Made by a program: the position numbers and the translations under genes
The notes under the pieces: model-generated
What the model saw: only the letters and a program-made list of their open reading frames with translations
The model's database searches: none
Told to the model about the DNA's origin: nothing
In this document: positions 21,994 to 30,755 of the stretch, piece by piece
Layout of the letters: each line of letters begins with the position of its first letter
Numbering within the stretch: position 1 is the first letter of the stretch
From: a virus
DNA: 64,000 nucleotides
Virus record (IMG/VR): IMGVR_UViG_3300031576_000019
Coordinates: 1 to 64,000 of that record
Strand: one strand, 5' to 3'

Positions 21994-22650
21994 TTATTCG
22001 TCCGGGGCTTCTTCTCGTTCGTACTTGCGAGAACGGCGATTATAGCTCGGTGGATAATTTATTTGATCTCCATTTCGGTTTTGCGGAGCGCCGGCTGTCC
22101 TCCGTGCCTCATCCTCGGCCCATTCCAGCCAGTCTAATCTGCGTCGGAAGATGGCCTGAATGAGATCATTGAAGTGGTGTAGCATGGTCGCTACCGCCCA
22201 GGCCATCACCTCCTCTACCCCCACCACTCCGATACATACACCGTGCCCCAAAATCCACACCAGGCTCCAAGGCACGGCCTCGGCGTGTTCTACCCGCCAC
22301 TGACCGATATTCGTCATGGCATCCAGCGTCGCCGCCCCAGCCCAGACATACAACCAGCCCGTCCGGGGGCTCAGCGCCAGCGTAAACAGTCCGCGCCAGT
22401 TCTGGGACCCGGACAGATTGGTTGGTCGAGACTTGCTTCGCATCCATAGCGCGAAGTTTTGGCCAAACTGGATCACAATCCCAATTGGCCAGGCCATCTC
22501 GGCCACCGAAATCAGGTGGCTATAGTTGACCGTTTGTTCCAGTGACCACCAGCCCACAAAGGCTAGACACAGCGCGAAAGATGCGTATAGCACAGCATTG
22601 ATGAGGGCTGAACCAAAGTTCAGGGCGGGAAAGTCCAACTTCTTAGGCAT
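21994..22650 (-). CDS. Polytopic membrane protein, unknown
   Basis: 218 aa. Hydrophobic stretches around residues 15-35 (LINAVLYASFALCLAFVGWW), 50-68, 88-106 and 130-150 suggest four spans, followed by a charged cytoplasmic tail. It is one of two leftward genes within the rightward early block. AAAGGAAAA precedes the start. Transcribed from the divergent promoter at 22674. It could act in exclusion or immunity, as lone lysogeny genes often do; nothing confirms it. Confidence 0.55.
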   Translation of the reverse strand: MPKKLDFPALNFGSALINAVLYASFALCLAFVGWWSLEQTVNYSHLISVAEMAWPIGIVIQFGQNFALWMRSKSRPTNLSGSQNWRGLFTLALSPRTGWLYVWAGAATLDAMTNIGQWRVEHAEAVPWSLVWILGHGVCIGVVGVEEVMAWAVATMLHHFNDLIQAIFRRRLDWLEWAEDEARRTAGAPQNRNGDQINYPPSYNRRSRKYEREEAPDE

Positions 22651-22673
22651 CTTGGGTTTTCCTTTCTAGGCTC

Positions 22674-22719
22674 AGTTTACCACGAAAAAGTGAACAATGT
22701 TTCACTTTTCTGGTATAGT
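22674..22719. promoter_or_regulatory. Divergent promoters sharing one operator
   Basis: Operator GTGAACAATGTTTCAC (22690-22705) has TGGTATAGT five bases to its right for the rightward gene. On the opposite strand TGGTAAACT (22682-22674) lies seven bases away for the leftward membrane-protein gene. One bound protein would control both. Confidence 0.7.
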
Positions 22720-22735
22720 CATCCCAGAGGTTAAT

Positions 22736-23122
22736 ATGAAAAAGATTTGGACTGATGACGAAATTGTAGAAGCCGTCTTGAGGGACGCCCGTCGGCAGGT
22801 AGAGGCAGGCCATTTTCTCGACATGCACGTCTATGGTGTAAGACCTCTCAATAGCGGTAAATATCGCCCATCATATAGAAAGAAGTCTCGTGTGTGCTTC
22901 GTTGGCGCCACCCTGTTAAGTCGCAGGTCAGTCGGGGGTAAATTCTACTTCCAGCACACTGTCTTCGCCGACATATTCGGCAAAGACGAAGAATGGGGCA
23001 TGGCCTTTCAGGACGCTGTTTTGAAAAGTCGTAAGAAGTCCCGGAGGGAAAACTATCTCTCCGGCTTCCAAGTTGGCGAAGCCTGTCTAAGGCAAGCCGA
23101 GTCTGAGAGCCTGTTGAAGTAG
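22736..23122 (+). CDS. Unknown basic protein
   Basis: 128 aa, MKKIWTDDEIVEAVLRDARR, then a basic beta part (SGKYRPSYRKKSRVCFVGAT) and KSRKKSRRENYLSG. May bind nucleic acid. First gene behind the shared operator; a mini-hairpin copy and then an SD-hairpin copy follow its stop. Not recognised. Confidence 0.5.
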   Translation: MKKIWTDDEIVEAVLRDARRQVEAGHFLDMHVYGVRPLNSGKYRPSYRKKSRVCFVGATLLSRRSVGGKFYFQHTVFADIFGKDEEWGMAFQDAVLKSRKKSRRENYLSGFQVGEACLRQAESESLLK

Positions 23123-23139
23123 TTGCTTTGCAGGTTCTT

Positions 23140-23154
23140 CCTCCAAGTTGGAGG
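23140..23154. repeat. Dispersed SD-hairpin element, exact copy
   Basis: Lies 6 nt after a mini-hairpin copy, in the leader of ssb but too far from its start to act as ribosome site. Confidence 0.8.
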
Positions 23155-23206
23155 GATTTACCAAGCCCCGCGCCTCCAAAATGGGCCGGGAAAGAAAGGA
23201 AACATT

Positions 23207-23632
23207 ATGTACCAATCGTTAACCCTTATCGGCAATCTCGGCAAGGACCCTGAGTTGCGCTTCACCCCCAGTGGTCAACAAGTATGTAACTTCTCGGTTG
23301 CCACTTCTGAAAAGTGGACGGGCCAGGATGGTCAGGCCCACGATAAGACCATCTGGTGGCGCGTGACCTGCTGGGGAAAGCAAGCTGAGAACGTCAACAC
23401 CTACCTCAAAAAAGGCAACCGGGTGCTGGTCGTTGGCCGGATAACCGGTGACGACAGTGGCAACCCACGCACCTTCACCCGTACCAATGGAGAGACAGGC
23501 TCCTCGTTTGAAGTGACGGCACAGACTATCAAATTCCTCACACCCAAGGGTGAGGGCGGTGCGGCCACCGTAACCCCCACTTCTACTGAAACAGCGGATA
23601 GCTGGGGCGGCGACGACACCCTTCCCTTCTAG
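23207..23632 (+). CDS. ssb: Single-stranded DNA-binding protein
   Basis: 141 aa, textbook SSB: LTLIGNLGKDPELRFTPSGQ at the start, WWRVTCWGKQAENVNTYLKK in the OB fold, a Thr/Gly linker and the acidic tip GGDDTLPF that recruits partner proteins. It coats single strands in replication and recombination. GAAAGGAAA before ATG 23207. Confidence 0.95.
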   Translation: MYQSLTLIGNLGKDPELRFTPSGQQVCNFSVATSEKWTGQDGQAHDKTIWWRVTCWGKQAENVNTYLKKGNRVLVVGRITGDDSGNPRTFTRTNGETGSSFEVTAQTIKFLTPKGEGGAATVTPTSTETADSWGGDDTLPF

Positions 23633-23753
23633 GACTCTCTGGGTGCCATGTTAAGCTCTGTGGCATGGTAAATGGTTTGACTTTGCCGCCCTCCTCTGGT
23701 CAGGTGAGACACAACTAAACCAGCTCAGTAGATTTAGATTGAAAGAGGATGCT

Positions 23754-24473
23754 ATGAACCCCACCTTAATAAGAATCCCAGCGGGCAGGCTTTTGATGGG
23801 GAGCAAGGCCACCAATTCTTTGGCGCAAGATAGTGAGAAGCCTCAGCACACGGTGGATCTTCCTGAGTATTTCATTGGCCGGACGCCGGTTACCAATGCC
23901 CAATACCGCGCGTTTGCCGAGGCCCATAAACCGGATTGGAAACCCAGCGCCGCTGATGACCACCCGGTCGTAAATGTCAGTTGGCATGAGGCGGTGGCGT
24001 ATTGCGATTGGTTGACACAGAAACTGCGGAAGAGCGGAGCATTGCCAGCGGATGGCACCGTGCGTTTGCCCACCGAGGCCGAATGGGAAAAAGCGGCGCG
24101 CGGTTCGGAGGGACTCATTTATCCGTGGGGCAATGACTTTGACCCGGCCAAATGCAACACCAGTGAAGGTGGCAAGGGCGGCACAACGCCCGTCGGCGCA
24201 TATTCCCCAGAGGGCGATAGCCCTTACGGGGTGGCGGATATGGTCGGGAACGTGTGGGAGTGGTATAGCAGTTTGTACAAGTCTTATCCCTACAAGCCGG
24301 ATGATGGTCGAGAAAACTTGAAAGCCGATGATAATGTCGCCCGTGTGCTGCGGGGCGGCGCGTTCTATGACGTTGACTGGTACGCGCGCTGTGCGTACCG
24401 CTACGGGAACTACCCGGGCTATCGTATCAGGTACCTCGGGTTTCGGGTGTGTGTAAGTAGGAGAAACAACTAG
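23754..24473 (+). CDS. FGE/SUMF1-fold protein with variable-type C-terminus
   Basis: 240 aa. FIGRTPVTNAQYRAF, HPVVNVSWHEAVAYCDWLT, RLPTEAEWEKAARG and NVWEWYSSLY are the formylglycine-enzyme-type C-lectin fold. After VLRGGAF the end is rich in Tyr/Asp/Gly/Ile at sites where relatives carry Asn, with third codon bases mostly C or T, then LGFRV. That is how variable proteins of diversity-generating retroelements look. No reverse transcriptase or template copy was seen in the window. Ligand display is the likely role; enzymatic function is doubtful. Confidence 0.75.
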   Translation: MNPTLIRIPAGRLLMGSKATNSLAQDSEKPQHTVDLPEYFIGRTPVTNAQYRAFAEAHKPDWKPSAADDHPVVNVSWHEAVAYCDWLTQKLRKSGALPADGTVRLPTEAEWEKAARGSEGLIYPWGNDFDPAKCNTSEGGKGGTTPVGAYSPEGDSPYGVADMVGNVWEWYSSLYKSYPYKPDDGRENLKADDNVARVLRGGAFYDVDWYARCAYRYGNYPGYRIRYLGFRVCVSRRNN

Positions 24474-24521
24474 CAAAGATATCTGGGATGTCTGGACATC
24501 TTGCCCTAAAGGTAAGCACAA

Positions 24522-24617
24522 ATGAACGTGAAACAACGACTAGAGATTCTGCGGGTGGCCGCGCATAAATGGCAGACAGATCGCCTCATCAAATACCTTT
24601 CTGGAAAGGTCAAATAA
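24522..24617 (+). CDS. Truncated paralogue micropeptide
   Basis: 31 aa. MNVKQRLEILRVAAHKWQ matches the start of the 25086 protein (MNQKQRLEILRVAVKATQ) and then diverges to KYLSGKVK. Either a remnant of a duplication or a short form. AAAGG before the start. Confidence 0.4.
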   Translation: MNVKQRLEILRVAAHKWQTDRLIKYLSGKVK

Positions 24618-24645
24618 CAATGACCCTCAGGTTGGGAATTTTTCA

Positions 24646-25089
24646 ATGAATGGCAGGCCGAACATGACTCGAAATGAACTCAAGGCCCGTATCTGGCAGG
24701 CTATCACCGATGCTGAGAAGCTACACGTTCGGATTTTGCCGAACACCTTCAGCTTTGAACCAATCAACAATCGGGTAACTGCCAAGGGAAATCGGTGTTG
24801 TCCAATGACGGCCTGCGCCTTGGGTCAACCCGTTCAGCAAGCACCCGATGGCTACTGGATGATTGTGACTGCTATTCAGAATGCACTGGGAGTGGAATAC
24901 GCCTGGGTCATGGCTTTTACAAGCGGTTATGACAAGCCCGAAGAGACTCTTGAAGAAATGGACGAGAGATACACTGCTCAGCTCGATGCTCTCTTGCTCG
25001 GTCAAGAAATTCGTCACGAGATGGACGCGCGCGGTCTAGTCCCCGAACCCACTGTCCAGCCCAAAAAGAAAGCGAGAAAGAAGAAATGA
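24646..25089 (+). CDS. Unknown protein, paralogue of the next gene
   Basis: 147 aa (or 141 from ATG 24664). CCPMTACALGQPVQ and AWVMAFTSGYDKPEE correspond to CPIGALCL and TFYSAFDGDDQDED in the 25086 protein. The two genes are tandem duplicates that have diverged. Lysine-rich end (KKKARKKK). Coupled to the next gene by ATGA overlap. Family not recognised. Confidence 0.55.
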   Translation: MNGRPNMTRNELKARIWQAITDAEKLHVRILPNTFSFEPINNRVTAKGNRCCPMTACALGQPVQQAPDGYWMIVTAIQNALGVEYAWVMAFTSGYDKPEETLEEMDERYTAQLDALLLGQEIRHEMDARGLVPEPTVQPKKKARKKK

Positions 25090-25442
25090 ATCAAAAGCAA
25101 CGACTGGAAATCCTGCGCGTAGCGGTCAAGGCGACCCAGAAGAAGGGCATCCCCATTATAGAGGGTGGATTTGGGGTTTCCTTCCTAAGCAACGGTCGGG
25201 CTTATAAGAGGACAGAGACAGATGGTGTATGCCCCATCGGTGCGCTGTGCCTTCATTACCAGACCGGGATTATTGGTTATGGCGAGAATATGAAGATACT
25301 TCTTGGTCTGCGAACGGGCGAGGGTGACAACTTCTGCAAAACCTTTTATAGCGCCTTTGATGGGGATGACCAAGATGAAGATAGTTCGCTGCGAGCGTTT
25401 TGGCTGGGCAAGAAGCTAAGAAAAGAATTCATCAAAGCATAA
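25086..25442 (+). CDS. Unknown protein, paralogue of the previous gene
   Basis: 118 aa, MNQKQRLEILRVAVKATQKK, then DGVCPIGALCLHYQ and a terminal helix AFWLGKKLRKEF. It shares its N-terminus with the 24522 micropeptide and its core with the 24646 protein. Confidence 0.55.
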   Translation: MNQKQRLEILRVAVKATQKKGIPIIEGGFGVSFLSNGRAYKRTETDGVCPIGALCLHYQTGIIGYGENMKILLGLRTGEGDNFCKTFYSAFDGDDQDEDSSLRAFWLGKKLRKEFIKA

Positions 25443-25444
25443 TC

Positions 25445-25459
25445 CCTCCAAGTTGGAGG
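25445..25459. repeat. Dispersed SD-hairpin element, exact copy
   Basis: 2 nt after a stop codon, followed 10 nt later by an intrinsic terminator. Confidence 0.8.
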
Positions 25460-25469
25460 AAAACTAGTA

Positions 25470-25496
25470 ACGGCAGGTATAGACCCTGCCGTTTTT
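25470..25496 (+). terminator. Intrinsic terminator
   Basis: ACGGCAGG/CCTGCCGT and five T, 12 nt before the next start codon. Confidence 0.75.
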
Positions 25497-25508
25497 GGAC
25501 TCTAGCCT

Positions 25509-26141
25509 ATGTCGACTATCCGCATCTCAAATGGTGGGGGCGCTTCGGCGCTCGTGTACTCCTACGCTATTTCAGTTGAGAAAGAAAAGTCGCCCATCAT
25601 TGTCTGGTTAGAGCTTGCCCCTGACCACCCCAAACAGATTGGCGCAATCTGGGCCTCACTCGTCGGGGGTGACAAAGAACTCATCCGCATCTGGGATGAA
25701 GACAAGGGTAAAACCTTTACCGCCACTGGCCTCAACCGACGGTACATCAAGATCACCGAGGAGGTTCCAACGGTCTATGCCCGCCCCCGCCCCCGCTTCA
25801 CTCGCTTGGTGGCCCCCGAGATGGTCAAGCCAGACGGAAACATTGGTAACAAGACCATGTACGTCGCTGAGTGGCGCGGCACAACCAAGAACGGGAAGTC
25901 AGTGTGCTTGCCACCCACCAAGGTCCTGGCCGCTCTGCTTGAGAACCACAGCATCTACCCAATCCGTTTGGATTGGGGCGAATATCTACTCGAACAGGCC
26001 ATTGAAGATGGACGAGCTATGCCGTTTCAGACAGGCGGGCCAGCTCCACAGGGATACACTATTTCTGCTGATACACCCTGGCGGGATTACATTGAGGCCG
26101 GCGTGAGGACTAGCTTCCTCCAACTTGGAGGTGAAAAATGA
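25509..26141 (+). CDS. Unknown protein
   Basis: 210 aa, MSTIRISNGGGASALVYSYA; beta-rich first half (IVWLELAPDHPKQIGAIWAS), Pro/Arg segment VYARPRPRFTRL, then a helical part. The last codons overlie an SD-hairpin copy (LQLGG) whose GGAGG serves the next gene. Not recognised. Confidence 0.55.
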   Translation: MSTIRISNGGGASALVYSYAISVEKEKSPIIVWLELAPDHPKQIGAIWASLVGGDKELIRIWDEDKGKTFTATGLNRRYIKITEEVPTVYARPRPRFTRLVAPEMVKPDGNIGNKTMYVAEWRGTTKNGKSVCLPPTKVLAALLENHSIYPIRLDWGEYLLEQAIEDGRAMPFQTGGPAPQGYTISADTPWRDYIEAGVRTSFLQLGGEK

Positions 26142-26668
26142 GCGAAATATGGAAGCCCGTTCCGGGACACGAAAACAGATATGAAGCTTCAAGTTTTGGC
26201 AGAGTCCGTTCTCTTGTTTGTCGTAGCGGAAGACGAAAGAAACCTCTTGTGTTGCGCCCCTCAGTGTCAAAACTTGGGTACCTTAATCTCACAATAGTTC
26301 GCAACGGTTCTAAAGCCAATTCAACAGTCCACATTTTTGTTGCAACTGCTTTTCTTGGCCCTTGTCCAGTCGGGATGGAGGTGAATCACAAGGATGGCGA
26401 CAAGTCTAATAGTTGCCCTGACAATCTTGAATACCTCACACGAGGAGAAAATATCAAACATGCTTATCAGACTGGACTTCGGAAGCCTCTGCGAAGCGAG
26501 GATGTACACAAGGCAGTCCTGACATGGGAAAAGGTCCGCAAGATCCGTAGCCTGTTTGACACTGGCGAATTTTCGCAAAGCGAACTCGCTACTCAATTTG
26601 GGGTAGAAAGAACAACCATCGGTCAAGTAGTTCGTCATACGACTTGGCGAGAAAGGAGCCAAGGATGA
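26138..26668 (+). CDS. HNH homing-endonuclease-type protein (NUMOD4 + HNH)
   Basis: 176 aa. The NUMOD4 part is IWKPVPGHENRYEASSFGRV (residues 4-23). The HNH part is VHIFVATAFLGPCP, EVNHKDGDKSNSCPDNLEYL and NIKHAYQTG. An HTH at the end is QSELATQFGVERTTIGQVVR. Free-standing homing enzymes of this type cut a related allele and spread by repair. Its GGAGG comes from the SD-hairpin at 26117-26131, 6 nt upstream. Confidence 0.9.
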   Translation: MSEIWKPVPGHENRYEASSFGRVRSLVCRSGRRKKPLVLRPSVSKLGYLNLTIVRNGSKANSTVHIFVATAFLGPCPVGMEVNHKDGDKSNSCPDNLEYLTRGENIKHAYQTGLRKPLRSEDVHKAVLTWEKVRKIRSLFDTGEFSQSELATQFGVERTTIGQVVRHTTWRERSQG

Positions 26669-29600
26669 GATTGGCAGGCCAGAGCAAGTTGGGTTTTTAT
26701 CCAACCCCGAGTGCTACTCTAAAACTTATCCCTTCTTGGCTCTCTATTGTTCAGGAAGGAACTCGTCGTTACCTGGACCCATGTTGTGGAACGGGCGAGG
26801 CATTAGCCACCATAGAAAGGATGCGCGGTCCCGCAGAAACGTATGGAATAGAACTGTCGGACGTTCGTGAACTAGAAGCAAAAACCCGTCTCACGACTAC
26901 GATTTGTTGCGGTTACGAGTATTCCCAAATTACCGACGACACTTTTTCATTGGTACTTTTGAATCCGCCGTATGATGGCGAGGGAGACACAGGTGGTGGG
27001 GCAAGGATGGAAGAGACCTTCCTGCTCAACACCACCTCCCGCATCACACCAAGGGGTATTCTCCTTTATCTCATTCCCCACATCCGCTTGCACAATGAGA
27101 AGATTGCCCGCCACCTGGCTGGCTGGTATTCTGACCTGCGCTGTTTCAAATTTGCCAAAGAAGATTACGAGGTCTTTGACCAAATCATCTTGTTTGGCGT
27201 GCGGCGGGCCGAATATAAGGCCCCAACCGCCGAGGCCCAAAACGAAATCCTCAATATCTGGTCGGTTGGGAATCTGGTAGACCGCTACGATGAAGTAGTT
27301 GGCGAGAAGGGGAAGGCTCACCGTGTAGCTGTTCCAGCACCCATGCCCTTCTTTGTTGCTGGGCAGGGTGAGTATGCCGTCCCTGATGCGCCTCTGCGCG
27401 GGCGGCATGGGGCTCCCTTCAAATTCCAATACCTAATTGTGTCTGACGAGGACAAGATTCGTGAGTCCGAGCGGGCCGCAGGCCGACTCATCCGGGGCAA
27501 CGCTTGGCGTGACCTCACTCCGCGTCTTGAGCCACTGGTAATTGAACCAGCCATGGAGCCCAAGAAGGGCCATATCGCTATGCAGGTCAGTGGTGGTCTG
27601 CTTGGCACCAATCTCCTCAACGACCAGGGGCGCGTCATTCTCCTGAAAGGTTCGGTTATCAAGCGGTCCGTCACGAAGAAGGTAGTACAACCTGTAGACG
27701 AGGAGGGCGCGGAACCCCAGCCAGAGGAAGATGACGACAAAGAACATATGAATAAGGTAGAGATGGAGGAGCGTTTCTACACCAGTATGGCCGTGCTGTC
27801 GGAGGCCGGTGAACTCACCATTACCGAGGATGTATCGGAGGTCAAGGAACTGTTGGTCAAGCATGTGGCTCAACTGGCCGATGTGGTTCAGGCCCGAAAC
27901 CAGCCGCGCTACAGCATGAATCCTAAACCATGGGAGTGGGCTATCTTTGACAACCTCTCGCGTAGCCGACAACTACCGGGCCGAAACGAAACGGGCTTGA
28001 CCGACTTTCAGAAGCACTTGACCGTTGCAATGGGACGTTTGTGTCTGGCTGATGGGGCCGGGTTTATCAATGCGGAAATGGGAAGCGGCAAAACCACCAT
28101 TGGTATCTCTATTGCTGAATATCTCAGTGCGGCCAAGACACGCAAGAATAAAGCGCCTGTTTATCCGGTCCTGGTCGTCGGACCTGGCATTGTTACTGGT
28201 AAAGAGAACTGGCCAAAGGAAATTCCCGAGGTCATCCCTGGCGCGAAAGCCCGAGTGATTGAAGTGGGAGCGAAAGCCGCTCCCAGGCCGATGAAGATTG
28301 GACAGTATCTTTTCTCCATCTTGGGATTACATCTCAATAAGTCCGACTTTGAAGGGAAGAATGCCTACGGATGCCTTAACTTGCTCAAAAGGATAACCTC
28401 CGAGCAGAAATTGCGCGTGCCCAAGGCTATTGCTAAAGCGGTAGAGTTTTCACTGCACGAGGCCGAGAAGCGCAAGCCTATTCGCCGACGCGGAGCTACT
28501 CATCCCAATCTGCTTGATGGTCGCATAGGTGGTTTCCTGTGGCTAGGACTGGATATGCCGCGCGACCCCGCTACTGAGGATGACCGCCGCTACTCGGTCG
28601 CCCAATTTCTGGACGAGTACGCCAGTGGCGTAATGCCTCTCAAGTCCTTCGCTATTTTGTCGCACGAGACGGCCAAGCTGGGCCCAGGACGGGTGCCAGC
28701 CATCGTTGAGCGGAGCATCCTGAGTAGTAGTGACTCTATTGTGGTCTGCGCCTGTCCCATTTGTGGCACTCCGCTTCAAGATGTAGACCCTAAGACAGAG
28801 GAGAAGTTTTATATCACGCCCTCCAACTTGGAGGAGTGGATTGGCGCTAAACGCCGGTTCTGCGTGGCGCCCATGCGTTCTCATAATGACAAGGCCCATC
28901 GGGCTGAGATCGGCAAGCGGATTTGGGACCCGGATAAGGGCAAGCATGTCGTGATGGTAAACGACGAACACGACCAGCCCCATGTGTGCGGGAGTCCCCT
29001 GTTTTCGTACACCTATTACCGCCGAGAAGCGGCCGCCAGTTACATTGCCAAGAAAGCCAAGAAGAAGTTTGGCCTGATGCTAATGGACGAAATCCACAAG
29101 GCGAAGGCCAAGGGCACAGGCGTCGGGCAAACACTGACTCTGCTCAGCAACGCCATTCCCTATACCGTTGGTCTGACTGGAACTCTCTTTGGCGGATACA
29201 GCACATCCATCTTCTGGCTTCTCTATCGGCTAGCCCCGGAAGTGCGCCAAGAGTTTGGCTTCAACGACGAGCAACGGTGGGTGGAACGTTACGGGCTTAT
29301 CAAAAAGGTTTTCTATAGGGACAAGGAACTTGAGGAAGATGGTTCCTTTACCGGCAAGAAACACTTTGAAACCGTGACCGAACGGCCCGGCATCTCGCCC
29401 GCCATTGTTGGAACAGGATTGAAGTTCTGCTCCTTTAGCAGTCTCACTGACATTGGCTTGCCATTGCCTAAGTATTCGGAGGAGATTGCCCGCATTGCTC
29501 CCTCGGACGATATGAAGAAACAGTATCTTGAGGCCGACAAGGGTGTTTATGATTGGGCTATCAGCCGAATGCACGAACCGGGCGGCAAAGGTGCAATTGG

Positions 29601-30531
29601 CGTCTGGTTGACCTCGGCCCTCAATCGGCCCAGTTCAATGTGGCGCTATGAGAAGGTAACCTTCAAGGCTCGCATCAGTGGCCGCGGCAAGTGGGCCATC
29701 CGGGCCGAAGAAGACGTGGCCGAGTTTGAGTCTGTGGTTCCTCCGGGTGGGATCGTGGTGGTGGACGGGAAAGAGATTTACAGGCCCGATTTATCAGTCC
29801 TGCTCCCCAAAGAAGATTGGCTGGCCACAACCGCTCGTAACGAGATGGTCCAGGGCCGCAAGACGCTGGTGTATGTGCGTCAGACTGGCACCCGCGACAT
29901 TCAGCCCCGACTTCAGGCGGTACTAGAAGCGCGCGGTTTGCGGGTAGGAATTCTGCGCCCATCCCTGGCCCCAGTCAAGCGTGCGACTTGGATTAAGCAG
30001 AACGCTCCCAAATTCGACGTTCTGCTGACCAATGCGCGCCTGGTGGAGGTCGGCCTGAACCTGACAATGTTCGCCACCGCAATCTTCTATGAACTGGAAT
30101 GGTCGCTCTACACGCTCTGGCAGGCCATGCGTCGTCTGTATCGACCTGGCGCCCCTCTCCCGGTCAAGCTGTACTTCCCGGTCTACACTGGCACGATGGA
30201 GGAGAAGGTCATTGACCTGATGGGGGCCAAGATGATGGCCGCTCAGGCCTTCTATGGCGATGAGGTGGGTGGTGCATTAGTGGAAGACGGTGACACCGGT
30301 GACTTACTGGAAGATTTGGTCCGTTCAGCCATGGGCGATCTAAAAATTGGACGGGCCGAGGGTCTTTTCTCGCTGGGTAATGACCTGCTGGTAACCGAAA
30401 GTCCGATGGGTAGTCCAACCGCCGTCAGCCCACGGATGAAGACTATGAGCGAGATGTTGGCTCTGGTCCAAACTAGCGTCAGTCACAGGAAGAAGGTTGT
30501 CGTCCCCGACACCCAATTCTCGATGTTCTAA
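26665..30531 (+). CDS. DUF6094 methyltransferase fused to SNF2-like helicase
   Basis: 1288 aa. The N-terminal methyltransferase has LGFYPTPSATLKLIPSW and YLDPCCGTGEALATIE (AdoMet site), then the catalytic LLNPPYDGEGD (N6-adenine type). Around residue 465 the helicase begins: EMGSGKTTIGI (Walker A), MLMDEIHKAKAKG (motif II), LTGTLFGGY, and at the end WQAMRRLYRPGAPLP (motif VI). A Cys cluster (CACPICGTPL) suggests an inserted zinc finger. It holds an SD-hairpin copy (PSNLEEW). Such giants could be anti-restriction or replication-coupled; the role is inferred. Start chosen by AAAGGAG. Confidence 0.85.
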   Translation: MRLAGQSKLGFYPTPSATLKLIPSWLSIVQEGTRRYLDPCCGTGEALATIERMRGPAETYGIELSDVRELEAKTRLTTTICCGYEYSQITDDTFSLVLLNPPYDGEGDTGGGARMEETFLLNTTSRITPRGILLYLIPHIRLHNEKIARHLAGWYSDLRCFKFAKEDYEVFDQIILFGVRRAEYKAPTAEAQNEILNIWSVGNLVDRYDEVVGEKGKAHRVAVPAPMPFFVAGQGEYAVPDAPLRGRHGAPFKFQYLIVSDEDKIRESERAAGRLIRGNAWRDLTPRLEPLVIEPAMEPKKGHIAMQVSGGLLGTNLLNDQGRVILLKGSVIKRSVTKKVVQPVDEEGAEPQPEEDDDKEHMNKVEMEERFYTSMAVLSEAGELTITEDVSEVKELLVKHVAQLADVVQARNQPRYSMNPKPWEWAIFDNLSRSRQLPGRNETGLTDFQKHLTVAMGRLCLADGAGFINAEMGSGKTTIGISIAEYLSAAKTRKNKAPVYPVLVVGPGIVTGKENWPKEIPEVIPGAKARVIEVGAKAAPRPMKIGQYLFSILGLHLNKSDFEGKNAYGCLNLLKRITSEQKLRVPKAIAKAVEFSLHEAEKRKPIRRRGATHPNLLDGRIGGFLWLGLDMPRDPATEDDRRYSVAQFLDEYASGVMPLKSFAILSHETAKLGPGRVPAIVERSILSSSDSIVVCACPICGTPLQDVDPKTEEKFYITPSNLEEWIGAKRRFCVAPMRSHNDKAHRAEIGKRIWDPDKGKHVVMVNDEHDQPHVCGSPLFSYTYYRREAAASYIAKKAKKKFGLMLMDEIHKAKAKGTGVGQTLTLLSNAIPYTVGLTGTLFGGYSTSIFWLLYRLAPEVRQEFGFNDEQRWVERYGLIKKVFYRDKELEEDGSFTGKKHFETVTERPGISPAIVGTGLKFCSFSSLTDIGLPLPKYSEEIARIAPSDDMKKQYLEADKGVYDWAISRMHEPGGKGAIGVWLTSALNRPSSMWRYEKVTFKARISGRGKWAIRAEEDVAEFESVVPPGGIVVVDGKEIYRPDLSVLLPKEDWLATTARNEMVQGRKTLVYVRQTGTRDIQPRLQAVLEARGLRVGILRPSLAPVKRATWIKQNAPKFDVLLTNARLVEVGLNLTMFATAIFYELEWSLYTLWQAMRRLYRPGAPLPVKLYFPVYTGTMEEKVIDLMGAKMMAAQAFYGDEVGGALVEDGDTGDLLEDLVRSAMGDLKIGRAEGLFSLGNDLLVTESPMGSPTAVSPRMKTMSEMLALVQTSVSHRKKVVVPDTQFSMF

Positions 30532-30542
30532 AGGTGATATAA

Positions 30543-30656
30543 ATGGCAAGCAAGTTTGTTCGCACTGAACGCCGGGATGTCCAAGTCTTAACACTCATGT
30601 CCTACCATGTCCGACCTGGAGAGAATCAGTTCTTCTGTAAAACGCAACGGGCTTGA
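30543..30656 (+). CDS. Small basic protein
   Basis: 37 aa, MASKFVRTERRDVQVLTLMS to FFCKTQRA. AAGGTGA precedes the start 12 nt after the helicase stop. Unrecognised. Confidence 0.45.
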   Translation: MASKFVRTERRDVQVLTLMSYHVRPGENQFFCKTQRA

Positions 30657-30671
30657 GAGTTGTGGGGGCCG

Positions 30672-30746
30672 ATGCCAGAAAGCGAAAACGTTTGTCGTCT
30701 TAGGCGTTGGCCTATTGACCGGATAATCTTTGTCGGCACAAAATAA
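30672..30746 (+). CDS. Possible micropeptide
   Basis: 24 aa, MPESENVCRLRRWPIDRIIF; weak ribosome site (GGGGG). It fills the space before the next gene; could be non-coding. Confidence 0.25.
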   Translation: MPESENVCRLRRWPIDRIIFVGTK

Positions 30747-30755
30747 GGAGCCATC

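Noticed and set aside
8500-30360. Repeated TGGACGGGCC string as a fourth dispersed motif
   Set aside because: About six copies (for example near 8494, 16762, 21373, 23317, 30350), no symmetry and no constant position relative to genes; probably codon-driven.
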